The translations under genes were made by a program, and so were the position numbers. This document shows, piece after piece, positions 1 through 8,736 of a DNA stretch of 64,000 bases (position 1 is the stretch's first letter; every line of letters begins with the position of its first letter). The notes below the pieces were generated by a model that saw only the letters and a list, made by a program, of their open reading frames with translations, was not told where the DNA came from and did no database searches. The stretch covers positions 62,001 through 126,000 of the forward strand of contig JANNOI010000021.1 in NCBI GenBank assembly GCA_031398975.1. The letters run 5' to 3'. The DNA comes from JAKFWI01 sp031398975 (GTDB taxonomy: Bacteria; Pseudomonadota; Alphaproteobacteria; Caulobacterales; Aquidulcibacteraceae).

Positions 1-1010
1 CCAACGCGCAGGACGTGGTCTCCTATCTGTCGCGGTTCACCGAGTGGCGCCCTTATGAGCACCGTGTGCTTGCGGAGGTGAACGGGCGCCTCGTGCCGAT
101 CCCGATAAACCGGACGACGCTGAACCTTTTGTTTGACATCGATCTTGCCGACGATCAGGCGGCGGCCGCATTCCTTGCGTCCCGCGCCGAGCCGGTAGAG
201 GTGATCAAAACGTCCGAGGACGTCGTCATCGCCGCCATAGGGCGCGAACTCTACGAGACGTTCTTCCGCGGCTATACCCGCAAACAATGGGGCATGGACC
301 CTTCCGAACTCGACCGCTCCGTCACCGCGCGCGTCCCCACCCGCACCAACACCGATGACCGTTACTTCACCGACACCTTCCAGGCGATGCCGCGCGAGGG
401 CTATACCCGCCTGTTCGAGCGCATGCTCGACCATCCGCGCATAGAGTTGTTGTTAGGCGTCGATTACCACGAGGCGCGCGAGGCCTACGCGCATGACCAT
501 CTTGTCTTCACCGGCCCGATCGATGCGTATTTCGATCACCGCTATGGCAAGCTGCCGTACCGCTCGCTGCGGTTCGAACACGAGACGCTGGCGTGCGCGT
601 GGGCCCAGCCTGTGGCGGTGATTAACTATCCGAGCGAGTCTGCGCCGCACACGCGAATCACCGAGTACAAACACCTGACCGGCCAGCAACACCCCCACAC
701 CAGCATCACCCGCGAATATCCGAGCGCCGAGGGCGACCCCTATTATCCGATCCCGAGGCCGGAGAACCAGAAATTGTACAAACGCTACGAGGCGCTTGCC
801 TTGATGGAGCGCAACGTGACCTTCGTCGGGCGCCTCGCCACGTACCGCTATTACAACATGGACCAGGTCGTCGCCCAGGCCCTGGCCACCTATCGCAAAC
901 GCTTCGCCGAACCCCAAGCCCAGACCCGTCCGCTGACCGTCGCCTCTCCCGCGGCAGGCGCCGTGCAAAGCGCTCCTCCCACTCTGGTGCGGCGCACCGC
1001 CTCCGCGTAA
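1..1010 (+). CDS. glf: UDP-galactopyranose mutase, 3' part (5' end outside window)
   Basis: The reading frame is open from base 3 and has no start in the window, so the N-terminal FAD-binding part is missing. The visible residues match UDP-galactopyranose mutase, a flavoenzyme that converts UDP-galactopyranose to UDP-galactofuranose for surface polysaccharides. Family signatures seen are FTEWRPYEHRV near the left edge, RKQWGMDP, PTRTNTDDRYF, the MPREGYT segment, and the C-terminal YYNMDQVVAQAL that contacts FAD in the family. After it comes a Pro/Ala-rich tail of about 30 residues that is probably disordered. The gene ends in TAA and converges on the large hybrid kinase gene. Identification is strong; the linkage to an O-antigen or capsule cluster lies outside the view. 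Confidence 0.93.
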   Translation, partial: NAQDVVSYLSRFTEWRPYEHRVLAEVNGRLVPIPINRTTLNLLFDIDLADDQAAAAFLASRAEPVEVIKTSEDVVIAAIGRELYETFFRGYTRKQWGMDPSELDRSVTARVPTRTNTDDRYFTDTFQAMPREGYTRLFERMLDHPRIELLLGVDYHEAREAYAHDHLVFTGPIDAYFDHRYGKLPYRSLRFEHETLACAWAQPVAVINYPSESAPHTRITEYKHLTGQQHPHTSITREYPSAEGDPYYPIPRPENQKLYKRYEALALMERNVTFVGRLATYRYYNMDQVVAQALATYRKRFAEPQAQTRPLTVASPAAGAVQSAPPTLVRRTASA

Positions 1011-1070
1011 TGTCTCGGCGCGAGGCTGGGTTTGTTAGGCCCGAGTGTAGACTTGGGCGCCGCCCTGCGT

Positions 1071-4000
1071 TCAGGGCAAGTCAGGCGCGGCGAGCGCGGC
1101 GAGGCTTGCGGCTAGCTCGGCGTTGCGGAACGGCTTGGTGAGCCGCGGCAAGTCGGAGGGGAGCCCGTCCGTCTCGGCATAGCCGGAAACGACGAGCACC
1201 TGGAGCTTCGGCCACCTCCTGCGCAACAGCTGCGCGAGTTCGGCGCCGTTCATGCCAGGCATGAGATGATCGGTGACGAGCAGCGCAGGCTTGAAGCCGT
1301 CGTCGACAAGGCGCAGCGCATCCTCCGCACAGGCGGATTCCACGACGCTGTACCCCATCTCGGTCAGCATGTCGGCCGTGCTCATCCGAACCAGCGCTTC
1401 GTCATCGACAAGCAATGCGGTTCCGAGCGGCGCGTTAGGCGCGCTGACTTCGGACGCCGCCTCGGCCTGCTCCGTCCCCGCCGTGCTGCGCGGCAGCCAG
1501 AGTTCGACATTGGTGCCCACGCCCTTGCGGCTCTGGATCGTCAAGTCTCCGCCCAATTGCTGGGCGAGCCCGTGCACCATCGACAGGCCAAGGCCCGTGC
1601 CCTTGCCGACGCCCTTGGTCGAGAAGAAGGGCTCCACCGCCCGCGCCAGCGTCGCCTCGTCCATGCCGAGCCCGGTATCGGCGACGGAGAGGCGAATATA
1701 ATCGCCGTCTTTGACCCTCGCGCGGCGCCCGCCCTGGACCCGCTCCGCGGTGGCGGAGATGCGCAGCGTCCCCCCGTCCGGCATGGCGTCGCGCGCGTTT
1801 ACGCCGAGGTTCAAAAGCGCCATCTCGAGCTGGTTCAGATCGGCCTGTGCGGGGGGCAGATCTTCAGCGACCTCCACAACGACCCGGATCTGCGGGCCTG
1901 CCGTGCTGGCGATCAGATCGGCCATTCCGGTCACCATCTTGGCGACATTGACGGCGGTCGCCTGGAGCGGCTGGCGCCGCGCGAAGGCGAGGAGGCGCTG
2001 GACCAAAGTCTTCGCCTTGTCCGCCGATTGCAGCGCGGCCGAGATCAGGCGCTGCTCGCGCTCCCCGCCGACTTTGCCGCGTTGAAGCATGTCCAGCGAG
2101 CCGACGATCGGGGTGAGGAGGTTGTTGAAGTCGTGGGCCACCCCGCCGGTGAGACTGCCGATGGCCTCCATCTTCTGACTTTGCCGCAGCGCCTCTTCGG
2201 CCTCCCGCAGGCGGCTTTGTTCCTGCAGCCGGTCCGTCACGTCCGAAACGAATTGATAGGCGCCGATCGCCTCGCCCTTGGCGTCGCGCAGCGTCCGGAA
2301 GCGCATCTCGTATTGACGCCCGGCGGGGGCGTAATCTCCGAACGTGTCGACCACCACGAATTCCTCACCCGCTAGCGCGCGCGACCACACCGCCTCGACC
2401 TTGGCCCGATCGCCCGGCCGGTGCTTCAGGGCCTCCAGCATGTTGTCTCCGACCCGCGGGCGGGGAACGCCGAAAATGCGCGCGAACTCCGCCGCCGCCG
2501 ATTGGTTGACGGCGAGCCAGTTGAAGTTTCGGTCTGCGACTTGAACCAAGATGTCGGTCCCGTCGATGACGTCGGCGAGCAGCCGGCGCTCGGCGAGCGT
2601 CTCGGCGACGCGGTGCTCCAATGTCTCGTTCAGCTCCCGCAGCCTTGCTTCGCTTTCGCGCAGCTCCGCCTCCGCGCGCAGGCGCTCCATCGCGGTTCCG
2701 GTCCGCCCGGCGACCTCCTTGATCAGGGCGTGTTCGTCTTCGGTCCAGCCGCGCGCCTGCGCATAATTGACGTAGAGCACCGCGCGCAAGCGATCGCGCT
2801 CGACCACCGATACGTTGATCAAGGACCGCGCGCCGCTGCGCTCCAGCGCGTCGGCCGCCGCAACGGTTCTCCCATCGAGGCGCACGTCCGCGATCGAAAT
2901 GAATTCACCGCGCTTCAGGCTGTCGACCAGAGATCCGAAAGAGCGAAGCTGCAACACGCCCGCCCGGGACTGGAAGCCGGGGGCGGTCCAATCCCGGTCG
3001 AAGCGCACGGTTTCGGCCTCGTGGTCGATGGCGCCGTAGCCTACCCGGCTGACATCCAAGGTCCGGCCGAGGATCTCGCTTGCAGCGAAGGCGAGGTCCT
3101 CGGGCGTTTCGGCGGCGCGGATCGCATCGCTCAGCGCGACGAGCGCGAGCCGCCGCTGTTCGGCCTGTTTGCGCTGGGTGACGTCAATGGCGGTGCCGGC
3201 GACGCGCAAACAGCGGCCCGCTTCGTCGAACAGGCCGCGCCCCTTGGCCGCGACCCAGCGCAGGATTCCGTCTTCCTTGCCGAGCGTGCGATATTCGACA
3301 TCGTAAAGGGCGCGGCGCGCGGGGTCGGCGGCCGCGGCGTAGGCCGCGCTGGTCGCCTCGCGATCGTCGGGATGGAGGCCGTCATAGAAGTCCTGCATGG
3401 TCACCGGAGCATCCGGAGAAATGCCGAACATCGCCTTGGTGCGCGCAGGCCAGATCAGCGCGTCCTGGCGGACGTCGACGTCCCAGAAGCCGATCTCGGC
3501 ATTGTCGACGGCGAGGCGCAGGCGCTCCTCGCTGTCGCGCAGCGCGGCCACGGCGGCGACGCGCTCGACATGGGCCCACGAGCGCGCGGTCACCTCGCGC
3601 AGCAGGCTCAGTTCGGCTTCGGTCCAGGCCCGCGGCGCGCGATCGTGGATCGCCATAAGCGCGATCAAGCGGCCTTCTTTCACGAGCGGCATGCAAACGG
3701 TGGCGGCGATCCCGATGTTCTGGAAAGTCGCGGCCTCGTCCGGCGCGAGCTCCACGAGATTGTCGTTCACGACGAGCGGCAGGCCCGCGGTCAGCCTTTC
3801 CACCGCGAGCTTGCCGAACGCGGCGAGGCTATAGCGCCCGACGATGCTTTTCGCCCCGGGCGCGGCCCAGTCGCCGCGAATGGTGAAGCCGTCCTCGTCC
3901 TCGTCCATGTCGGCGTAGGCGCACACGGAAAGGTTCAGATGCTCGCCGAGCAGGCGGGTAGTCGCTGCAAGCACCGCGTCGGCGCTCGCGAGCGGGGCCG

Positions 4001-5447
4001 TTTGCGCGCTGAGTTGGTCGAGGAAGGTGAGGCGCGCCTCGCTCGCGCGCAGCGCCGCCTCGGCGCCGGCCCGTTCAAGGGAATCCCACGTGCGCTCGGC
4101 GACCGTTTCGATTAGAGCGACCTCGTCGTCTGTCCACGCGCGTGGGTGGCTCTGATGCACATTCAAATTGGCGATAAAGCGCCCGTCCTTCACCAGCGGC
4201 ACGCTCACCAAAGCGCGGACGCCAATGGCGTCTAGCGCGGCGAGGCTTTTATCCGTGGAGCCATGCTGGCGCACGTCGTCCACGCGCAGCGTCAACCCCG
4301 CCCGGAGCGGGTCCAACAAAAGGGCCCCGTAATCGGATACACGCAGCCGCTCGGGAAGGTGCAGCATGGTTGCGTCGGTCCAACCGCCCGCGGCGGAGGC
4401 GGTGTCGTTGGCCTCGTCGATGTCGGCATACACCACCCGCGAGGCCTTCAGGCGCTCGCCCAGCGCGCGCGCCGTAACGGCCACGATCTCCATCGGGTCG
4501 CCAAGCCGGCGCACCGTGTCGCCAAGGTCGAGGAGGAAGCGCTGCTGCTCCTCGCTGCGGCGTAGCGCGGCGTTTGCGCGATAGAATTCGGTTGTCTCAT
4601 AGCCGCCGACAAAGAGGCCAGTCACCGCGCCGGTTTCGTCGCGGATCGGTTCAAGCGCGAAATCGAGATATTGGGCGTCCGTGCGGCCGTGAAGGCGAAA
4701 CTCCATGCCGCGCATGACGACGCCCGCGCCGGTGCGGAACGCCCTCTCGAACGCCTCAAAGAAGCCCTGTCCCTCGATGTCGGCGAACACGTCCCGGAAA
4801 GGACGCCCGATGAAGTCGGTCCGCTCCGAAATCGACACGTAGGCGTCATTGACATAAGTGTAGACAAGGTCCGGGCCGGAGAGCATCGCCGCGAAGCCGG
4901 GCATCTGGCGAAGCATCCGGCGTTGCCGCTCCTGCTTCACGGTCAGGCGCCGCTCGGCGTCCACCTTGTCTGTGGCGTCGAACGCCGTGACAAAGACGCC
5001 GGCGACCGCGCCGCGATCGTCGTGCACGGGCGCAAAGCTGTAGGCCCAATAAGTGTCCTGAAGCCGCCCGTTAGATTGCAGCCGGAGGGGCTGGAGCTCG
5101 GTTGAAAAGCCGCGCCCGGTCTTCAGCACCGAAGCGAGCTGGGGCCCGAGCACGTCTGAGATCTCGGCCCACACCTCGCGCAGCGGCCGGCCCAGCGCCC
5201 AGGGGTGGCGCTCGGAGAGGACCGGCGCATAGGCGTCGTTGTAGAGGACGTGCAGGTCGGAGCCCCAATATACCGCGCTGACGATCGGGGTGTTGACGCA
5301 GAGCTGCACCGCCGTGCGGAGCGCCTCCGGCCAAGCCTTAGACGGACCCAGCGGCGTACCCGCCCAGTCCCGCTTTCGGATCAGCGCGCCCATCTCCCCG
5401 CCGCCGACCGGGAAGGAGGCGGGGCCGTGGGCTGAAACAACTGCCAA
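1071..5447 (-). CDS. Multi-PAS/GAF hybrid sensor histidine kinase with C-terminal receiver
   Basis: This 1458-residue protein has no membrane segment and looks like a soluble multi-input sensor. Rough order: PAS (30-150), PAS (175-290), GAF (315-460), GAF (490-640), PAS (650-770), GAF (790-930), PAS (970-1090), HisKA/ATPase (1100-1330) and receiver (1340-1455). The phospho-accepting His is H1105 in GGVAHDFNNLL. The ATPase has the N box and GTGLGLSMV, and the receiver has Asp1393 in TDHLMPGMNG. The three GAF domains resemble each other (repeated VSVPLVKDGR or VCMPLVKEGR segments and an RAWT motif), which suggests internal duplication. The start is taken as TTG at 5447 because AGAGGA lies about 6 bases upstream. 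The HWE-like and hybrid types are easily confused, but the AHDFNN box favours an NtrB/FixL-like hybrid kinase. The signal is unknown. Confidence 0.9.
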   Translation of the reverse strand: MAVVSAHGPASFPVGGGEMGALIRKRDWAGTPLGPSKAWPEALRTAVQLCVNTPIVSAVYWGSDLHVLYNDAYAPVLSERHPWALGRPLREVWAEISDVLGPQLASVLKTGRGFSTELQPLRLQSNGRLQDTYWAYSFAPVHDDRGAVAGVFVTAFDATDKVDAERRLTVKQERQRRMLRQMPGFAAMLSGPDLVYTYVNDAYVSISERTDFIGRPFRDVFADIEGQGFFEAFERAFRTGAGVVMRGMEFRLHGRTDAQYLDFALEPIRDETGAVTGLFVGGYETTEFYRANAALRRSEEQQRFLLDLGDTVRRLGDPMEIVAVTARALGERLKASRVVYADIDEANDTASAAGGWTDATMLHLPERLRVSDYGALLLDPLRAGLTLRVDDVRQHGSTDKSLAALDAIGVRALVSVPLVKDGRFIANLNVHQSHPRAWTDDEVALIETVAERTWDSLERAGAEAALRASEARLTFLDQLSAQTAPLASADAVLAATTRLLGEHLNLSVCAYADMDEDEDGFTIRGDWAAPGAKSIVGRYSLAAFGKLAVERLTAGLPLVVNDNLVELAPDEAATFQNIGIAATVCMPLVKEGRLIALMAIHDRAPRAWTEAELSLLREVTARSWAHVERVAAVAALRDSEERLRLAVDNAEIGFWDVDVRQDALIWPARTKAMFGISPDAPVTMQDFYDGLHPDDREATSAAYAAAADPARRALYDVEYRTLGKEDGILRWVAAKGRGLFDEAGRCLRVAGTAIDVTQRKQAEQRRLALVALSDAIRAAETPEDLAFAASEILGRTLDVSRVGYGAIDHEAETVRFDRDWTAPGFQSRAGVLQLRSFGSLVDSLKRGEFISIADVRLDGRTVAAADALERSGARSLINVSVVERDRLRAVLYVNYAQARGWTEDEHALIKEVAGRTGTAMERLRAEAELRESEARLRELNETLEHRVAETLAERRLLADVIDGTDILVQVADRNFNWLAVNQSAAAEFARIFGVPRPRVGDNMLEALKHRPGDRAKVEAVWSRALAGEEFVVVDTFGDYAPAGRQYEMRFRTLRDAKGEAIGAYQFVSDVTDRLQEQSRLREAEEALRQSQKMEAIGSLTGGVAHDFNNLLTPIVGSLDMLQRGKVGGEREQRLISAALQSADKAKTLVQRLLAFARRQPLQATAVNVAKMVTGMADLIASTAGPQIRVVVEVAEDLPPAQADLNQLEMALLNLGVNARDAMPDGGTLRISATAERVQGGRRARVKDGDYIRLSVADTGLGMDEATLARAVEPFFSTKGVGKGTGLGLSMVHGLAQQLGGDLTIQSRKGVGTNVELWLPRSTAGTEQAEAASEVSAPNAPLGTALLVDDEALVRMSTADMLTEMGYSVVESACAEDALRLVDDGFKPALLVTDHLMPGMNGAELAQLLRRRWPKLQVLVVSGYAETDGLPSDLPRLTKPFRNAELAASLAALAAPDLP

Positions 5448-5561
5448 ACGCCATCCTCTTAGTTGCCGCCCATTCCGGCGGTTTAATCAAACGCCCACCG
5501 CGCACAACCCGCCATGCGCCCCAGCTGGATCAAGCCGCGAAGGAGCGCCGCCGCTGCGTTC

Positions 5562-5637
5562 TGGCGCCGCCAGAGGGACTCGAACCCCCGACCTCCTGAT
5601 TACAAATCAGATGCTCTACCAGCTGAGCTATGGCGGC
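5562..5637 (-). tRNA. tRNA-Thr (anticodon TGT)
   Basis: On the minus strand a complete cloverleaf runs from GCCGCCA at 5637 to its partner TGGCGGC, then discriminator G and an encoded CCA (5562-5564). The anticodon loop is TTTGTAA between five-base stems, giving TGT, which reads ACA (Thr). The D arm GCTC...GAGC and the T arm GGGGGTTCGAGTCCC are intact. Length is 76 bases. It lies between the hybrid kinase gene and the patatin gene. Confidence 0.97.
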
Positions 5638-5798
5638 GTTTCGCGCAGGCATAAGGGCCTTGGGGGCCCGGGGCAAACGTCGGGCGCGTGAAATCTCTCC
5701 CCGGCGCGCCGCGATCGCGTCATAGTCCCCCGCTAGGCGGGCGATCAGGTTGGACCGGTCCAGCGGGCGAAAACGGGCGCGGGCGGGGGAGCGGGGCG

Positions 5799-7139
5799 AT
5801 GGACGGGGCGGGCGCGGTCGGGGCAGGCGGGCATCTCCAGGAGCGGCTGTTCCAGCCGGGTCCCAAACGCATTCTCGCGCTCGACGGGGGCGGCATTCGC
5901 GGCGTGCTCACCGCGGGCATCCTCGCGGCGGTGGAGAAGCGGTTGGCGGCGCGCAGCGGGCGGGGCGCCGATTTCCGCCTGTGCGAGTATTTCGACCTGA
6001 TCGGGGGCACCTCGACTGGGGCTATCGTCGCGGCCGCGCTGGCGATGGGCAAATCGACCGCCGAGATCGCCGCGCTCTATCAGCGCCTCGCCCCGGAAGT
6101 GTTCAGCCCCAAGGGGCGCAACGCCGGCATCCGCAAGCCCCGGTTCGACGCGCGCCGCCTCGACGAGGTGCTGGCGCGCGAATTGGGGGACCATACGCTG
6201 GGCTCGACGGCGCTGCGCACGGGCTTCGCCGTGTTCGCCAAGCGCATCGACACGGGCTCGGCCTGGACGCTCACCAACAACCCCCACACCCATTATTGGC
6301 ACGGGCCGGACGGGGCCTTCCCGAACAAGCATTTCCTGGTCCGCAAGCTGGTGCAGGCGAGCGCGGCCGCGCCGACCTTCTTCCAGGAATGCAAGATCCG
6401 GCTGGTGCAGGAGGGCGAGGACCTGGCGGACGGCGTCCTGGCGGAGGGCGATTTCATCGACGGCGCGATCGCCGGCCTCAACAATCCAAGCCTGCAATTG
6501 CTCAAAGTGGCGACCATCAACGGCTACAAGTTCAATTGGCGCACGGGCGCGGACCAGCTGATGATGCTGTCGGTCGGCACCGGCTATTGGCGCCCGCGCC
6601 TGGACGCGGCGGCGCTTGAATCGATGGCGTTCGACGACCTGGCCCCCACCGCGGCGCGCGCGATCGAGGCGCTGAAGAGCATGATCCACGACACGAGCCT
6701 GCAGGCGGTGGCGGTGTTGCAGGCGCTGTCCGACGCGCCCCGCCCCTGGCGCATCAATAGCGAGATCGGCGAGATGCGCGATTGCATGCTGCCCAAGGAG
6801 GCGCTGCTGCACTTCCAGCGCATGGATGCGCGCCTGGAGGCGGGCGATCTCGCCAAGCTCGGCCTCGCATACGAGGCGGTGGAGCTGCGCCTGATGCGGG
6901 AGCTCGCGTCCGACGACGCCGCCACGCTCGCGCGGCTGCACGAGATCGGGCTGAGGGTGGGGGAGAGCTATTTCGAGGACGACGACGGCTCGGCGCGCAA
7001 TTGGGAGCGGGAGATCCTGCCGCCGCGCTTCGACCCGTGGGCCGTCCACGCCCGCCCTGCGCCGACGCCGGCGCCGGCGTCGCGCACGTCGAAGCTCGCC
7101 ACGTTGGGGCAAGCGCTGTCCGTCTTGCGGCGTCGATAG
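5799..7139 (+). CDS. Patatin-like phospholipase
   Basis: This 446-residue protein is a predicted acyl hydrolase that would cleave membrane phospholipids with a Ser-Asp dyad. It shows the oxyanion-hole motif DGGGIRG (residues 29-35), the nucleophile elbow GGTSTG with Ser72, and the catalytic Asp in the DGAIAG motif further on, all in patatin order. There is no signal peptide or membrane segment, so the enzyme is cytoplasmic or moved by another route. The frame is open to 5688, but ATG 5799 is chosen because GGGGAGCGGGG lies just upstream and family similarity begins soon after it. The C-terminal third (after about residue 230) is a helical region I cannot assign. A tandem-domain muramidase gene follows after 111 bases on the same strand. 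No nucleotidyltransferase gene is nearby, so a CBASS effector role is not supported. Confidence 0.9.
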   Translation: MDGAGAVGAGGHLQERLFQPGPKRILALDGGGIRGVLTAGILAAVEKRLAARSGRGADFRLCEYFDLIGGTSTGAIVAAALAMGKSTAEIAALYQRLAPEVFSPKGRNAGIRKPRFDARRLDEVLARELGDHTLGSTALRTGFAVFAKRIDTGSAWTLTNNPHTHYWHGPDGAFPNKHFLVRKLVQASAAAPTFFQECKIRLVQEGEDLADGVLAEGDFIDGAIAGLNNPSLQLLKVATINGYKFNWRTGADQLMMLSVGTGYWRPRLDAAALESMAFDDLAPTAARAIEALKSMIHDTSLQAVAVLQALSDAPRPWRINSEIGEMRDCMLPKEALLHFQRMDARLEAGDLAKLGLAYEAVELRLMRELASDDAATLARLHEIGLRVGESYFEDDDGSARNWEREILPPRFDPWAVHARPAPTPAPASRTSKLATLGQALSVLRRR

Positions 7140-7250
7140 GGGCTTCAAGGTGCGAGAAGGGCGGTGGCCCGGCCTGTCGCGCTATGGTTAAGGTGGCCCG
7201 CTATACCGGCCGTAAGTGTGCGGGCTCGGCGAAACGCCGGAAGGGGATGG

Positions 7251-8651
7251 ATGATGGGGTTCTGGGAAAAGCTGTTCCGCGGCCTGTTCGGCGGCGGCAA
7301 GAAAACGGCGTCCAAGCAGGGAGCTCCCGCTTCGACTCCGGCGGCGCCCGCCGCCCCCTCCGCCCCCGCGGCGCCGCTTCCCTCGACGCCGCAAGCGCCC
7401 GCCCCCGCCGCCGCAAGCCCCGCGGGACCGGCCTTGCCGTCCTGGACGCTGGCCGATCTCAAGGCCTCCGACGCCGCGCCTTTGACCCGCGAGCAGATCG
7501 TGGAGGCCGCCGCGCGCCTCGACGTGGAGGTGGCGGCGGTCCAGGCCGTGGTGCAGGTGGAGAGCGCAGGCCGCGGCTTCGCCGAGGACGGGCGCCCGCT
7601 GATCCTGTTCGAGCCGACGCTGTTCTCCAAGCGCACCGGCGGGCGCTTCGACGCCGCCAACCCCGCCGTTTCCCAGGCGAGCGTGAAGGCCGGGGCGCTG
7701 GGCAAGACCCAGGCGGAGCGCTGGGCCAAATTGGAGGAGGCCTATGGCCTGGACGCGCAGGCCGCGCTCGAGGCCACCAGCTGGGGCCTGTTCCAGATCG
7801 CGGGCGCAGACTACGCCGCGGCGGGCTTTGCGGACGTGTTCGCCCTGGCGGAGGCGGTCTCGGATTCCGAGAAGCGCCAGCTCGAGGCGTTCGAGGCCTT
7901 CATCCGCACCAAGGAATTGGCCGACGAATTGCGCGCCCGCGATTGGGAGGGCTTCGCGCGCGTGTTCAACGGGGCCTCGGGCGCGGAGAAGTACGGCCGC
8001 TTCCTGCAGGAGGCGTATGTGAAGGCCAAGGCGGCAGGCGCGGAGGGCAAGCCGTTTCTGGAAACCCTCGCGGCCAAGGATGCGAGCCCGTTGAACGCCG
8101 CTCAGATTTCGGAAGCCGCGAGCCGCATGGGCGTGGAAGCGGCGGCGCTGCGCGCGGTGCTGAAGGTGGAAAGCAAAGGCTCGGGCTTCGGGGCGGACGG
8201 ACGGCCCATCATCCTCTATGAGCCCCACATCTTCTCACGCCTGACCAGCCGGAAATACGACGCGACCCACCCGACGATCTCCTACAAGTCCTGGAAGGAA
8301 CGCCCCTATCCCAAGACCCAGGCGGAGCGGTACGCGCAGCTGGGAGAGGCTTATGCGCTCGATCCCGAGGCCGCCCTCGGCGCCGCGAGCTGGGGGCTGT
8401 TCCAGATCATGGGGAGCAATTACGCCCAGTGCGGCTTCACCTCGGCCTCCGCTTTCGTCGCCGACATGGCGCACTCCGAGCCGCGCATGCTGCTGGCGTT
8501 CGAGAAATTCTGCCGCACGAACAACATCCTGGACGAGCTGCAGCGGAAGGACTGGACCGGCTTCGCGCGCGTCTATAACGGCCCCGGCCAGGTCGATCTT
8601 TACGGCCGGCTTCTGAGCGAGGCCTATTCCAAAGCCGTCGCCGCCGCCTAG
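7251..8651 (+). CDS. Tandem N-acetylmuramidase-domain protein (two DUF3380 repeats)
   Basis: This 466-residue protein holds two copies of the N-acetylmuramidase (DUF3380) domain known from phage endolysins and cell-wall hydrolases. Copy 1 spans about 80-260 and copy 2 about 280-462. Each begins with the catalytic-Glu motif ([10 protein letters not shown], Glu104; [10 protein letters not shown], Glu307), then DGRP followed by ILFEP or ILYEP, an ATSWGLFQI or [11 protein letters not shown] core, and a final DW..FARV.NG block. The copies are diverged, so the duplication is old or both are selected. The N-terminus is short and basic with no signal peptide, and residues 25-64 are an Ala/Pro linker. 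ATG 7251 (or 7254) follows GGAAGGGG. The TAG stop lies inside a dispersed repeat end. It may act with the patatin enzyme just upstream; that is inference. Confidence 0.9.
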   Translation: MMGFWEKLFRGLFGGGKKTASKQGAPASTPAAPAAPSAPAAPLPSTPQAPAPAAASPAGPALPSWTLADLKASDAAPLTREQIVEAAARLDVEVAAVQAVVQVESAGRGFAEDGRPLILFEPTLFSKRTGGRFDAANPAVSQASVKAGALGKTQAERWAKLEEAYGLDAQAALEATSWGLFQIAGADYAAAGFADVFALAEAVSDSEKRQLEAFEAFIRTKELADELRARDWEGFARVFNGASGAEKYGRFLQEAYVKAKAAGAEGKPFLETLAAKDASPLNAAQISEAASRMGVEAAALRAVLKVESKGSGFGADGRPIILYEPHIFSRLTSRKYDATHPTISYKSWKERPYPKTQAERYAQLGEAYALDPEAALGAASWGLFQIMGSNYAQCGFTSASAFVADMAHSEPRMLLAFEKFCRTNNILDELQRKDWTGFARVYNGPGQVDLYGRLLSEAYSKAVAAA

Positions 8652-8667
8652 ACCGTTTCCCGAAAAG
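8648..8667 (+). repeat. Short copy of dispersed palindromic repeat
   Basis: The sequence CTAGACCGTTTCCCG followed by AAAAG matches one end of the longer repeats at 48080-48193 and 51161-51276 (read on the appropriate strand). The copy is truncated. Its first four bases CTAG contain the TAG stop codon of the muramidase gene. A loosely matching GTTCCGGAAAC sits near 8721-8731. Confidence 0.6.
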
Positions 8668-8736
8668 GGGGCGGGGCGGGGCGCTTGCGCGCGTGGCGCG
8701 CTCGCGCCACACCATCGGCCGTTCCGGAAACAATCC

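Noticed and set aside
2421..4115. 564-codon plus-strand frame inside the hybrid kinase gene
   Set aside because: It is an antisense shadow of the kinase reading frame in GC-rich DNA. The translated sequence has no domain and is Arg/Gly/Ala-rich.
5799..7139. Patatin gene as a CBASS effector (CapV-like)
   Set aside because: No CD-NTase, Cap2/Cap3 or HORMA/TRIP13 gene lies on either side, and the neighbour is a muramidase. The motif alone is common to many patatin lipases.
7251..8651. Prophage remnant around the muramidase
   Set aside because: No holin, capsid, tail, integrase or terminase gene is near it. The duplication and the adjacent lipase do not by themselves indicate a phage.
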